NCBI GenBank assembly: GCA_013176395.1
Contig: JABMLP010000011.1
Location: 558,001 to 622,000, forward strand
DNA length: 64,000 bases
Direction: 5' to 3'
Origin: Venturia oleaginea
Lineage: Eukaryota > Ascomycota > Dothideomycetes > Venturiales > Venturiaceae
A program made the translations under genes and the position numbers. Below the pieces are notes generated by a model, which was not told the DNA's origin, did not search any database, and saw nothing but the letters and a program-made list of their open reading frames with translations. Positions 46,954 to 59,023 of the stretch are shown piece by piece; the first letter of the stretch is position 1, and every line of letters begins with the position of its first letter.

Positions 46954-47142
46954 TTGGACTTACCGCCGTCGTCTGAGCTACAAACGCTACACGCTATATC
47001 TAATCCGGATATTTACGACTATTCTACCCCATCAAAACCTCACTTGACCAAGAACGCCCTAGAGTTTCCCCACCGACCTCATACCACTCTCCCTTGTCTC
47101 AAGATCGATAGACTGTCGCCTTCACCAGCTACCTCAACATAA
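46954..47142 (+). pseudogene. Possible 2EXR-like N-terminal relic at the CACTA right flank
   Basis: A 62-codon frame reads MDLPPSSELQTLHAISNPDI and then STPSKPHLTKNALEF, which recalls the LDLPPELR...P...LTK start of 2EXR proteins. It is too short and altered to be functional. The following sequence to 47886 is AT-rich and shows no gene. Confidence 0.25.
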
Positions 47143-47886
47143 TAATTCTATTCGCTATTTCCAAAATCAAATTAGATCAGATCAGGTCAGGTACCAAGTG
47201 ATATCCTACTTCATAAGAAACAATCCTTACCAATCCGCGCGATCACGAATGAAAGGATCGAGAAATAATTACGAAGCGGTAAGATACTTTGATCGTTTGG
47301 TCTTTAATATCTCGGTTAGGTATCGTTGAACTTTGACTGAGCCTTTCTGACCAGGGGTTATAGAGATTGAAGATCCTTAGTTGGTTTTATGGGTACTACT
47401 CGAAAGAACGAGATAGCTAAGTTTTGTCAAGTCAAGCTGTTGCTGAGCTGGGGTTCGGTTCTAATGGCTTCCGATTTGGTGTATCTGTTCTCAATTCCGC
47501 TTCTTACGTTTTTAGAGTGAGGATACGTTTAACTAGAGTGTTTCTATAACTAGGCACCTCAATCAATCTTTATGCCGTAAGGTGGAAGAGTTCTCAGAGT
47601 TTGTTCACCTTAATGTCGCCGAGATGGATCACTATCAATCTCGAATTGGGTGCTTTGAACTTTCATCGGTGCTTTGTCACGGGACGTGAATTGAAAGTCC
47701 ACTGCCAGCGTGACTTCCTCCAAATTCCTGCATTTACACTGCGTTTATTCTAGCAACGTATGAGTATATTCGTAGTCGCTAATCAGTTTCTATCGCCAGT
47801 ACCAAGGTTCCAACGCTCAATTTGACATGTTTACTTCAGGTTGCCTTGCTCTTATTCTTCTTTCTTACACCTTCTTCCCCACCGTC
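47143..47886. other. Intergenic, no gene seen
   Basis: About 740 bp lies between the CACTA right flank and the 3' end of the amine oxidase gene. No frame or motif is supported. Confidence 0.35.
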
Positions 47887-49864
47887 TCACTCCTCTTTCC
47901 CTGCCTTCTCACTGACCTCCCCCAACCCATACACACTCAAAATTCTCCTGCCTACACCCTCACCAGCCCAATAAGCCCCAGTAACAGTCCCAAGCGCAAC
48001 AAAAGGCGCAGTATGCTCACCCGCAAACCAAACGCCCCTCTCCGGTATCCCCTCTCTCAACGCAAGCACATCACCATCGCCACTCTCCAACCCAGTAGGA
48101 AAATTGGTATAACTCCCATACCCAGCAAACTCATCATTTTCCCATCCTGTTGCTAGAATATCAACAGGTTTACAGTCCGAGTTGAGAGCAGAATAGTTGG
48201 GTAGGAGGGAGATGTAAGGATGGAAGAAGGACCAGAGGGCTGCGTGGAGGTTGAAGGGAGAGGAGGCGTGGGTCTTGAGGAGTGACGCGATGTGAGTTGA
48301 GGTTGGACCGGCAGTATAGAAGAGTAGGGTTGGATGGGCGGAGTCCGGTGGCATGGCTGCTAGGTTCAGGGCTTCTTGTTGCCAAGATCCTGAGTTGGTG
48401 GACTTCCCATAGTGAGGCGCGAGGAAATTTGTGAAGCCTGGGTAGGTTTCAATGGGAGAGGTGCTTAATTTCAAGTCGTCGCCATTGGTTGAGGTGCTAT
48501 CAGGTTGGTGGAGAGGCGCCGTGGTAACAGTCGTGTTCGGAACATTTTCTTGTGCCTTTGCGGAAGGATGCCCATTTTGTTGTGGTCCTGGTATAGAATC
48601 GTTCCAGAACGCTTTGGAAAACGTGATATACACCTAGCAAGGTTAGCAGGGTTTTTGATCAGTAATTAAGAGCGCTGTACCTTATCCAGATTACCGTATC
48701 CCAAAGAATCAACGCCCTGCGCGATCCGTTCTGGCAGCTTAGGCTCAAAAACATCTTGATTCCTCTTCAACCATCCCAAAGGCGTCGTAACAACCACTTC
48801 GTCGAATAACTCCGCAACTCCATTCGCGGTCTCAATCTTGACCCGAGGATTTCCATTCTCCTCTTCTGATCTAATCTTCGTCACCACATGCTCAAATCTC
48901 ATATCAGCACACGCAAGAACCGGCTTCGCAACAAGCTCCAGAACGTTGGCATAAGTGCCAGCGCAAAACAGGTTCTCCCCATCAAGGCATTCCTCAAGCC
49001 AAAAGAACTTGAGACTTTGCGTTTCTACAGCTCCACCAACGAAAGAGCCCCACTGCTCAGACATACTTAACATAAGCTCTTTCTTCGACATCTTGACATA
49101 TTCCTTCTTTCCACTATTGCTAGCTTGATACTCGATAGGAAAAGGCTCCCGAATCTGCGCGTCCGCATGCTCCTTGATAAAGTCCAAGAGACTGTCCGAA
49201 GCTGGTATCGTCGCCGAGTTCGAATTGCTATGCTTGAAAGCTTTGCCGATAAGTTCCCACATCGACTCCGAGACCTTAGCTACTTCCTCCTCGGGCATGA
49301 GGTTCCCCTCGGGATCAAACGTAACTTGGCGCTCACCCCAAGAATGTGTTTGCGTCCCTGTTTCTTTGACAAGGTCGAGTATTGGATTATTCTCGGTACC
49401 ATGTATCCAATTCGGTCCCCTATCCACAAAAAGGTCAGATCAGCGAGTTGTATGTTGATATATAGGCATACAAATCTACGAGATGGTCTCCAACTTTTGC
49501 TTGACAGAGCTATATCATAATCAGGAGATGACGCGGATTCTGACAAGGAGACACTCACCCTACCTCCGATTCTATTCCGGGCCTCAAAGATTGTGATTTT
49601 GACACCTTGTTGGAGAAGGATATCTGCACAACGAAGTCCAGCAAACCCGGCTCCTATAATACAGACATGCGGTTTTGCACCACTCTTGAGGGTTTGACGA
49701 AACATATCTGGTTTCGACTTGTTCGGCGTTCCAGTACTTCTAGTATGTGGTTGAGCAGCAGCCAAATCCTGCTGCATACGTGACATGGAATTAAAAAGGC
49801 TACAATCTGCCAATGTTGAATGCTCTGAGCTTTTTCTACAAGGAAGTACCATAGTTGTTAGCAC
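47887..49864 (-). CDS. Flavin amine oxidase (polyamine oxidase-like)
   Basis: Four exons join in phase: 49864-49559, 49509-49472 (38 nt), 49419-48681 and 48633-47887, giving 609 residues. The Rossmann FAD motif is VCIIGAGFAGLRCADILLQQ, followed by the second dinucleotide-binding element FEARNRIGGR. The small exon supplies VGDHLVDL, completing LGPNWIHGTENNP, a strong polyamine oxidase signature. Later landmarks are GGAVETQSLKFFWLEECLDG, EVVVTTPLGWLKR and the C-terminal FAD contact ERGVWFAGEHTAPFVALGTV. The enzyme oxidises amines such as N1-acetylspermine or spermine with FAD. There is no SWIRM domain, so it is not an LSD1-type demethylase. The first 60 residues before the FAD motif are variable, so the start is uncertain. 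Confidence 0.88.
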
Positions 49865-50593
49865 GCTATTGTGTGGTGCTGTATTATAGTATATCGGGAT
49901 CGATAGCCTTTCATCTGATATGGAGCGGTGGGAGTTGTCGACGGATCCGAGGCGGCTGAAGGACTTGGAAACGTTGCTGAATGTAATTTCTCAGTGGGAG
50001 TTTAGGCAAGGGCTATACGATAGTGGTTGCATCATGTGCTGCAACCGGACTAGGTTGAGGGGATGAGCTGGTGACCCGAATAGGTCCGATGCATGTTCCG
50101 ATGCCAGACGTGCCATATTTGCAAACAGGATTGAGGAAAGAGTGGTGTTGTTGGGTAAACTTACAAGAGATGAGGATCGCGGCTGTTCCCGAGATGACGG
50201 AAAGATCAGGAGCTCGACTTCTTTGTAGTGAGCAAGACACCAGAAGTTACACAAGAGAAGAGGAGGTCAAGTACTGCTTATATGGTAGACAAAGTTGCAC
50301 GAATACAGCACATCGAATCCTTTGGCCACCGGTGAAGTGAGGCAAACCAGAAGCGTCATCCATGAGCGAATCACATTCAAGGCCGAAGATAAAGATCAAG
50401 GCCATCATTTCAGCTGAATATCTACAATTCCAAAGCCAAACATCATCTCATGACTTCACCGACAGCCGCCCGTGTCTATGTACAACGCCTCGCCAAAAAT
50501 GACTATCCATATCATCTCAACGCCTGCCCCATGTATCCGATAACCAACAGTGCGAACCTCTTTTGGACCAATGCGAACAATCTTTGAAGACAT
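49865..50593. other. Intergenic, 730 bp
   Basis: This is upstream of the amine oxidase and downstream of the homeobox gene (both minus strand). No gene is supported. Confidence 0.35.
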
Positions 50594-52411
50594 CTACTTC
50601 CAGTTGCCTTTGCTGAGCGACAAGAGACTTGCGACACAGTCTAGCTCATCTCCAACAACCTTGCCACTAGTCGCGCCCTGGCCAGATCCCATGAACGCCT
50701 GCACCTCCGGATCGACGTCAGCTTTGGCCTTTTTCTCACGATTCATCATAGCACCGAGACTAGCACTCTGGCTCAGAAGCTGCGTGTTCTCCCCAAGAAC
50801 TTGACGTCCACCTCGCGCACTGGAGGGGTGGAGACGTCGGTGCGACATCTGGGCTTGTCCGCCTTCAGGCTCCCAGTTCTCCTTATCCGAGTCATTGTTT
50901 GCCTGTTCCCAACCATCAACTTCATTTCCCTTCTTTCCTTGCTGAAGACGACCATGAGTTGTGCTCGCGCGTTGTAGACCGGGCTTCTTGTGCTGCAGGA
51001 ACGGGCCCTGTTGCGACGGCATAGGTGTATTCACCTTCCGCAGATTGGGACGAAGAGCGTTTCGACTGCTTTGCCGAATGAGTTTGATTTCGCTCGCTGC
51101 GTTTGTGGTTGCGCTCTCGATTTCTGCCGTCCGCGTATCGCGATCACACCAGAAGTTCCAATTTTGCGAATGCTTAGATCTGCCAGCCTGGGAAAGTCGT
51201 GGAAACTTATTAGGGCTGGATTCCGAGGCCGATGTTCTGAACAAATCATTGAGACCTGCGGCACTGCGGCTTCGACGGAGGCCTGCAATCTTAACTGGCG
51301 GAGCTCTTGGTGGCGACGGTACGTTGCGATCCTTGACGCATGCCTTTCCGTCGTCCGTCATGGATAGGACAATGTTAGACGAGGTCGCTCGGTGTAGGAT
51401 ACGTGGTGTTTGAACAGGTGGTGGTCGGACATTTTGAGGAGCAGGGACGAAGAAATCTTGGCTGGAAAGAATATACGACGCGCTGCGGCGATTCGCGAAA
51501 TAAACAGGCTTAAGAACGGTCGACCGAGTGGTGTCCTGAGAGGTTTCCTGGGATGATGGGAGAGTCTGGGAGCTGGTGGGAGTATCAGGAATGATGTATG
51601 CCGAGCCGGTCGATTCGTCCTTGAACAAGATCAGCTTTGCTGGCGCAGCCTCTTTCTTCTCCGTTTCGGCCTCTGCTGCATCCTTTTCTGCCACGACCTG
51701 CTCTTCCGTAAGCTTCTCTTCTGTCACTTCCACAGGTGCAGCATCCTCTTTCTGGATCTCCGTATTCTCCACTGCTGGTGGTGGTGTGCTCGTGGGAGCC
51801 TGCATAGATAACGACGGGATAAGTCCGGAATTGGTACACGACCTCGAGTCCTCCTGGCTGGCGGTCAATTCGTCGGGATCTCCAGAGGGTTCTTGTCGTC
51901 TACGCGAAGCTTGTCTGCGATTCTGGAACCATATCTGCAATCGAAACATTAGTGCGCGCATCTCAAGGCTGATCAGGGCGTGCCACGTACCTGAATTTCT
52001 TTTTCGCCCAGGGCGACTTTCTTGACAATTTCCAGACGTGATGGTTTGTCTGGCTTTGGGTTGCGAGCGAATTCTTCTTCTAAGACTTTTTGATCTTCTG
52101 GGCTGATAGTGGGGATGGTTGTTAGTACTAGTAGGGTTTGGGATGTGCATGCGTATAGCCGAGAACGCGTCCAAAGTCGCGATGGTTTTGACTAGCTATT
52201 GTAGAGTAGAGGTGATAATGGCATACCTTGTTCTCCTTCGCTTCTGGCGAGGAGCAGTCTTGTGCTCGGCATTTGGATCGAGGTTGTCTTTCAAGGTGCT
52301 GGGTGAATAGACAAGAAAGGCTGTCGCTGTAGTACTCGAGCCGGCAGAAGGGGGACGAGTATCGGACTCGACCAACGAACTCGAGGGCGAACTGCTCATG
52401 TCCTGGGACAT
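50594..52411 (-). CDS. Homeobox transcription factor
   Basis: Exons 52411-52227, 52102-51991 and 51934-50594 give 545 residues. The homeodomain is about residues 57-117. The N-terminal arm is RQKRRRTS, helices 1 and 2 lie in EDQKVLEEEFARNPKPDKPS and EIVKKVALGEKEIQ, and the recognition helix is IWFQNRRQASRRRQ. Both introns lie inside the homeodomain. The NRRQxxRR pattern and atypical short spacing recall Yox1/Yhp1-like fungal homeodomains. The remaining 430 residues are disordered: a Glu/Ala-rich acidic segment (KLTEEQVVAEKDAAEAE), Ser/Pro-rich parts and a short conserved-looking end (VGDELDCVASLLSLSKGNWK). It presumably represses or activates cell-cycle or developmental genes, by analogy only. 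Confidence 0.88.
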
Positions 52412-52859
52412 GACTGGATAGATGAAGGATATAGCAATGTGTAAGCGTGTAGAGAGTCTTCCAATTTGCGTCGAATGTGGAGGATCGAAAGCAAGATGGG
52501 GTGACGACGAGTGTCTTGACGCGACTTGTGGATGTTCAAAGCTTGGGCTACCTATGAAGCTAACCCATAAGGCGGATTTGGAGACGCGACGAGCGTATCG
52601 CAGTGAAACCAGACCCGGAACAATAATTGTGCAGTGCCAGTGAGGTATGAGAGAGAGACTGCGACGTTCAAAAAGACACAGCTCACCAAAGTTAATCTCT
52701 TTCGTCCCATCTATGAAACACTGCCAGAGTTTGATGCCTCACGACGGCACGTGATGCAACTGGTCACGAGTCAGTCAGCACCAACTGTAATTGTCGTTTG
52801 AGATCGCATGTTACAGACTTCGTACCAACAAGGGATACCATCGCATATCGACAGACAAG
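52412..52859. promoter_or_regulatory. Divergent promoter region between homeobox and coiled-coil genes
   Basis: The two genes start on opposite strands 448 bp apart, so this interval probably holds both promoters. No consensus element is identified with confidence. Confidence 0.4.
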
Positions 52860-54659
52860 ATGACCGACGCCGAGGACAAGGAAAAGGCCGAGAAGCTCGC
52901 TGCCGCAAAGAAGAAGGTTGGCGACGGCTCCTAATTGTTACAATGGACATTTCTGACCAGACATACAGTACGAGCAATTGAAGAAGAAGAAAGCAAAGAC
53001 CGGTCCCGCAAAGAAAAAGGAGGACAAGGCAGAGGCAGAGGCAGAGGCAGAAGCATCAACGAGTGTGGAGACGGAAGAGCCAACCGAGGAAACGCCAGCG
53101 CCCGAGAACGATGAAGCAGCCGAGGAATCAAGCAAGCCAGAGGAGAGTTCCAAACCTTCGCATAGCCGACAACCTTCCATATCCATTCAATCGAAGCTGA
53201 GGTCAGAATCATTCCGGAAAGCTTCGGGTCCTATTTCGCCGAGTGTCACCTCGCCCATTCCATCCCTGAGTCCTGGAGAAGGAGCGCATGAGATTTATAA
53301 GAAGCAGGCGACCCGGATTGAAGAGTTGGAGAGAGAGAACAATAGACTACAGTCAGACTCACAAGAGGCAGAGGCAAGATGGAGGAAGCTGGAAGAGGAA
53401 TTGCAAGAGCTGCGGGAAGCGGATGGCGATGCTACGGAGCTTAAGAAAAAGGCAGAGCAAGCAGAGAAAAGGGCTGAGGAGGTGGAAAAATTGGTATGCA
53501 CAATCAATGCTTGATGCATCCGTCTGCTAACGGGTCAAAGAGATCAGATATTGCCTCCCTCCAACGCCAAAACAGCCAACTCCAAACAGCAGCCTCAAAA
53601 CGACGCCAATCAACATTAGTAGCCCTAACTTCGGCCAGCGACTCCGACCTTACAGCCCAACTCGCCTCGAAAGCTGACACGATTTCATCCCTCGAACTCG
53701 AAATCTCAAATTTAAACTCAAAACTATCGACCCTGCAAACGACCTTCGATACCCAGGCCACCAAGATCACAACCCTAGAATCACAACTCGAAAAGGCACA
53801 GAGCGAAGCAGCTTCAGCCGTCAAAGAATTGTCTGATCTCAAGGCAAATCTTGACAAAGCAAGCGAAGCAGCAAAGGCAGATGGCAGCGCCCGAAGTTCC
53901 GCAGAAACTCAACTCGCCCAACTTGAAGCAGAACTCGGGACCGCCAAGCGCAACCACGAGACAGCGGCAAAACGCGCCGAAACTCTCGAGAAAAAGATCG
54001 AAACCTTGACGACACTCCACCGCGAATCCGACGCCAGGAATCAAGCAAAGATTGCTGATGGTCAAAAGCACGAACGCGATGCTAAGGAACTTCGTGCTCG
54101 CGTCACGGCGCTGAGTAACGAGAATGGAAAGCTGAGAGATGAGAGTCAGAGGAGGAAGAAAATGGAGGCCACCGGTGACGCCGCCGGGTTGGAAGAGCTG
54201 GAGGATGAAGAACGCGAGCGGTTGCGCACTCAAGTTCGCCAATTGGAAGAGGAGGTCTTTGAACTGAGGAGAGGTGTTTGGAGAGACAAGAGGAGGGAGA
54301 TGCAACCTGGGCTTGACGATGATGCATTCGATGATGTTGATCTATCTGCCAGCCCTGCGAGAAAGCAACCGGCGCATAGTTCTTTCCAAGATGTCATTCA
54401 AAGCGGGATTAGCGCTTTTACAGGTACGACGAATCGACGGAACTCGACCGCCCGTGGACGAAAGGAAAGTGTGGGCTTGATGGACGACGACGATGATTTT
54501 GCGTTTGATGAGGATGCTTTCCGCAAGGCGCAAGAGGATGAGGTTATGAGTAGACTGGAACGCGTGAAGGAAGTGAAGAGGGGTCTCAAAAGTTGGGAGG
54601 GATGGAGAGTCGATATTGCGGACCTGAGAGTGGGTATGGGAGGTGTTTTTGAGATTTGA
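52860..54659 (+). CDS. Long coiled-coil protein ('M protein repeat'-like)
   Basis: Exons 52860-52916, 52969-53493 and 53541-54659 give 566 residues. The start MTDAEDKEKAEKLAAAKKK is followed by KKKKAKTG, an acidic/Ser-rich region (with a short EA-repeat), and two long coiled-coil blocks: about residues 125-195 (QATRIEELERENNRLQSDSQ) and 200-415 (ISSLELEISNLNSKLSTLQ and onward). The tail has DDDDDFAFDEDAFRKAQED and a conserved-looking LKSWEGWRVDIADLRVGMG. Fungal annotations often call this 'M protein repeat protein'. Its architecture suggests a Golgi-tether-like or cytoskeletal scaffold, which is unproven. All introns are canonical and there is no lesion. Confidence 0.8.
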
Positions 54660-55762
54660 GGTTTGGAATCTTTGAGATACCTGGTTGTAGGATTTGTAAG
54701 TCGATTTAGTGATTGCTTACTTTTCAGGCTGTGAGGGTTGTCGTGCTTGATGGTCTTAGATTGTCTACTTGTGTCTGGAGATGTCGCTAAAGTCCTGTTA
54801 AGGTTTTCATTTTGGATTGTTGGGATGCTGGCTGTGTTGCTCGGTGTTGATAGACTCGAGTTGGCCTTGGTCTACCCATGTCTCATGATCTTATTATCGA
54901 GTATCAAATTTGTTTAACATTTCTAACAAGCATTGCAGACCTTTTCAAGCTATGCTTGCATGAAAAAGATAACATGGACGAGTGGAGATACCTTGGTTCT
55001 ATGACTCGCCATCGTGGTGTGTAGTTCAGGGACGATGTCTATATTTGAAGATGGTAGGTCATGTGGATCCATCTCTCGGCCTGATGGGTTCTCCCTAAGT
55101 AAGCTAACAACCTTTTCGGACTTGTTCATAATTTAGATTTAAATCCGGCTAGCAAGCTTTTGAAAGCGAGCTGCTAGTATTCAAGTACTATGATCGCGAT
55201 CTTAATGTATTCGAAATTGACTCTTTAAGTTTTAGGAGCTACACCCTATGAGACAGGCGTTCCGTTCTAACTCCAGCTGCCTAATACGCGTCATCGAGCA
55301 GGTCAAAGCAATGCTGCAACCTTCGACTTACATGTATCAAGAAAGAGAGCGAAAAGTTCATCTGACCACATTGAGAAGGAGGTATGTGTATAATAAATGT
55401 TACGATGTTGTCGCCGAAAAGTCGCTGATAATCTGTCTTACGGCTGATTGAAGTTTGTTTGATGGTAGCGCCAAACTGTAGCTACCTATGTCTGACTGAT
55501 GGGACTGACCGCTTTACGTAAGACTAATTAGAATTAGAGCAATATACCAAAGCGAGGACGAGTACATTAATTTTCTAACGGCCAACTCTAATGTATTTTA
55601 GTTAAAGGTTTATTTTTTCCCAACTATACGGGAATACCACAAGGTCCGGAAATTCCAAGAAACGACATCATCGCGGTAGAAAATGAGGGCTTGTACTTAC
55701 TATCATTTCTACTACGGTATACCCCTATCTTGCTCTATAAGATATCATACATATTCGAAGAG
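54660..55762. other. Intergenic, 1.1 kb
   Basis: No gene is supported. This is the 3' flank of the coiled-coil gene, then AT-rich sequence. Confidence 0.4.
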
Positions 55763-56644
55763 ATGGGAATGTCATCCAACTCTCGAAAAGTCCAGCACGG
55801 CACCAATACCCCTCGAACGGAAGCCAACCTACTCGGTCAGCCAGCAGAGACGCGACAGAGCATTTTCATGTTCGTCATAAGGAACAACAAAGGTCCAGTC
55901 ACCATTTGTCCACACGAGAGGGATCCACTTGGCCTCCGCTGGCTGCCTCCCCCGGATACCACGACCTGCGCCGATTTCGCCGAAGGCGAGCGTGAACCCC
56001 TTCAACACCCTCTTTTCCTCACCGGGAATCGCCAAATCTACGATGAAGCCTTGGAAGCGTACGTGTTGGCAAATGACTTCTACTCGAAATCGACAATTAG
56101 CAGTATGATCCTGTACAAACTGCTAGACGACGTCAGCCTCGATGAAACCGACGCCGGCCATCATTACTCTTGGGCAGTGACGATAGGGGCCTACTTCAAC
56201 AGTATGATTAGTTATAACCCGGCTCCTCCGGGCACCACGGGACTTTCCTGGATCCGCAGTTTGACTCTCAGCTCTTTTGAAGATGAGACTAGGCCTCGTA
56301 TTCGGGACTTGTAAGAGGCAGAGTCACATAGCACTTCTTCGGGCTTGCCCTGCAATCCGCACTCTAACCATCGCCATTGACGAGAGCCTGTACTACAGTC
56401 ACAAAAACAAGTGTTTTCTCAGTTGGAACTATAGGATACCTGCCAGTAATCACGAGGTGATTTCTGCACTGGGCTGGAAATCCATCGCCAAAGCATGTCG
56501 TGGGCTGAACTCATGGAAACGCTCGTCTTTGATCTGAGACTTGAGAATGTTGGTCATTTGAACCAGCTACGGTTTGTGTTACCTTGGTTTGGAAAGGACA
56601 TAATACCTTATGTTAAGAGGTGGTCCAAGAAGAATGGCTTGTAG
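55763..56644 (+). pseudogene. 2EXR-like protein gene with a compensating pair of frameshifts
   Basis: The frame starts MGMSSNSRKVQHG and has EANLLGQPAETRQSIFMFVI, a diverged 2EXR signature, then PLFLTGNRQIYDEALEAYVL (the second conserved block) up to TRPRIRDL. From about 56310 to 56490 the protein-like sequence (HIALLRACPAIRTLTIAIDE) is in a frame shifted by one. The original frame then resumes with MSWAELMETLVFDLRLENVG and ends at 56644. No GT..AG intron fits either change, so two opposite indels best explain it. Confidence 0.5.
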
Positions 56645-57175
56645 AATGTCGAAGTTGTTGGAAAGGTTTGGGGTAGAGGGTCGGTAAGGCATACCGACAG
56701 TATAGAAGGAAAGGAGACGAAGACGAAGACGAAGACGACTTCGACATAGCCGACTTCGACTTCGAGGCATTCGCGGCATGGCTAACCGGACCCGGTCGCC
56801 AGTGACCTACGCATGGATAAATAGTATTGTGCCGTACAATAGAGTAGAGCTTGGTGAATTAATTACATATTTCCAATTATGAGAGGAACACTCCATACCT
56901 AGCAACAAGACCTGGCAAAATCGAACCTACTGGATCTTACTGCGCCGAGAACAGAAAAAAATTGAAAAACAAAACAAAAAAAAACCGCTCGATTCGTCCA
57001 CGTAAGACATTACGAATTCACCGCTTCGCAATTTCCCCTTCTAGAACATCTACCTCATATTCATTGATACCAGAACATTACACTCCATTTTTTTTTTTTT
57101 CAAAATAACTCTCAATGAGAAACAGCAATCTCCTCCCAAGGACCAACGCACCTAGATATATATATGTAATATATA
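56645..57175. other. Spacer with low-complexity tracts
   Basis: It includes a GACGAA-type run at about 56708-56735 and A- and T-homopolymers at about 56955-56985 and 57089-57101. No gene is seen. The last two bases are the TA flank of the transposon. Confidence 0.5.
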
Positions 57176-59023
57176 ACGTATTCCACCATCGAGCGGGTCA
57201 ACCCAACGAGCGGGTCAAAAAGGCTTGGCACGACCAACTTATGTTACGACTCTTCAATTTAATCGCTATCAACAATAGATTCTAAGTCCGTCGTGCTGCT
57301 ATCTGATTCAGAAGATATCTTGATATCTTTTTTACAAGTTCGCGCATTATGCCCAGCTGCGCCGCAGTTCCTACAGCGCCGTTGAATTGGTCGGGCTGTT
57401 TCTTGACCACCACTACCACGAGCCTTCTTTGATCCCTGAGGCGCTATAGACGCCTCTGCAGCTACCTGCGCTGCTGCAGTCCCATACTCAACAGTACCAC
57501 CTTGCTGGATTCACTTCCTTTTGCGCGATTTCCGGTTCGTTAGTACTGCTAATTGCTCTTCAAGCTCGCGGTTACGCGCAACAAGCAGAGCGGTTTGGTG
57601 TAGCATCATTTCAGCGCCCTTAACAAGCTGGGAAAAGCCTGCCTGCGCAGTAACTGGTGACCGAGTAAAAGACTCGCTTACGAGCTTGGATTGGGATCCA
57701 AATTCATAAGTATTACTTGGAGTCTTGGACTGCCACGGCGTTTCTGGGAGATGGGTTTCTGGCGGGGTTCGTAGCCGTACTTCAAGGCGATCCAACACCA
57801 CCTGCGCGTCGATAGGGACTAGCCCTACTGCCTCAAAAGCCTTTTGACAGTTCTCTTTCGTAAACACGTCGAAAAACGCGTCTTTGAAGGCAGGGAGAAA
57901 GCCTTCCTTGTTGATATGGTACACGCGTCGGCGTGCCAAGTCCCGGACGTGTTGGGAGTACTTGCGCTTCAACGGCGAGAAGCAGACCACGTCAAGGGGC
58001 TGGAGTATATGCGACGAGTGCGATGGCATGCAGAGGGTTATAATCTTGTTTTCGAGGCAGTAGTCCTTAAAATCCTGGCTGAGATGGCTCTCATGGCCGT
58101 CCAAATAAGCAGCCTGTATACCCCCACCTGCCGCGCCTTTGTATACGCGTTAAAGTGCTTCAACCACTCAAGACCAAGCGCATTATTTGTCCAGCCGTTC
58201 TCAGAGACCGAGAGCTTCCAATTCCGTGGTATATCTGCCTCCTCATACCACGCAGAGATATGAACGCGTCCTTTGTAGATAATGAATGGCGGGGTCGCAT
58301 ACCCGGCGGCGCAGATGCTCTGGATAACTGTAACCCACTCGCGATCGCCTGGCTGGATCAAATTAGGCCGTGTACGTCTTTCAGAAGCTGTGACGACCTT
58401 CATTGACCCAATAACGCCCATCTGGAAGCCAATCTCGTCAAAGTTGTGCGTATCCTCGTCGTGGATACCGTACTTTGCCTTGGTGTCTGTAACGAGCTTG
58501 AACCACGCGCCAATAGTCTCTGGATCTTCCTGTAGTATCCTCTGCCTATCCTTAGCTCGATTGAAGGCCATCTTGAGCTCATCTGAGCGCGTTATAAACC
58601 TCTCAGCCCAGTTTTTCCCTACTGGCTCTCCACCGCGTACACCCAGTAGTTTATCCGCCATATCTGCTACCTCACACAGCCGGGGCGCGAATCCTCGCGA
58701 ATCGAGGTCGAGGATGTATTGGACAATTGTCTGCTCTTCAGTCGTAGTGAGCTTGTGTCGGGCGTTGCGAGTATCTAGGCGATACGTAATTCCGTTATAT
58801 CGCCTAGTTAATGTTGAAGGAGGTATATCAAACGCCTCAGCAGCACGCCGGAGGCTTCGGAATTGGTAAGTATTGTAGGCGGAAAGGGCAAGCTGGATTC
58901 TGCCTTCTCTGTTAGATGATTGCGCGTTTTGTTGTTGAGACATATTGTGTTGATAAGGGAGCAGCTGGTCTTGGCATAAACTGACCCGCTCGATGGGTTG
59001 ACCCACTCGATGGTGGAATACGT
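57176..59023 (-). mobile_element. Fot1/pogo-like transposon, copy 2, longer
   Basis: The 1848-bp element is flanked by TA at both ends. The termini read ACGTATTCCACCATCGAG inward on both sides. Each terminus contains two tandem copies of a CGAGYGGGTCA-type unit, whereas copy 1 at 30661-32186 has one. It carries the full-length transposase region, including the C-terminal tail missing from copy 1, but with one frameshift. Confidence 0.92.
57511..58943 (-). pseudogene. DDE transposase, Fot1/pogo family, single frameshift
   Basis: From MSQQQNAQSSNREGR at 58943 the frame covers the helix-turn-helix, CENP-B-like domain and first catalytic acid (HNFDEIGFQMG). It contains the LGLEWLKHFNAY segment lost in copy 1. 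A one-base loss in a T run near 58107 (three T instead of the four in copy 1) shifts the frame just before the second acid. The remainder (DGHESHLSQDFKDYC, then LQPLDVVCFSPLKRKYSQH) is open to 57511 and ends in a Lys/Arg-rich tail. The rest of the domain is intact, so the loss is recent. Confidence 0.85.

Noticed and set aside
30661..59023. RIP (repeat-induced point mutation) as the main cause of differences between the two Fot1-like copies
   Set aside because: Transitions are common among differences I compared, but they run in both directions and transversions and indels also occur. The open frame of copy 1 argues against strong RIP. A CpA/TpA index calculation would decide.
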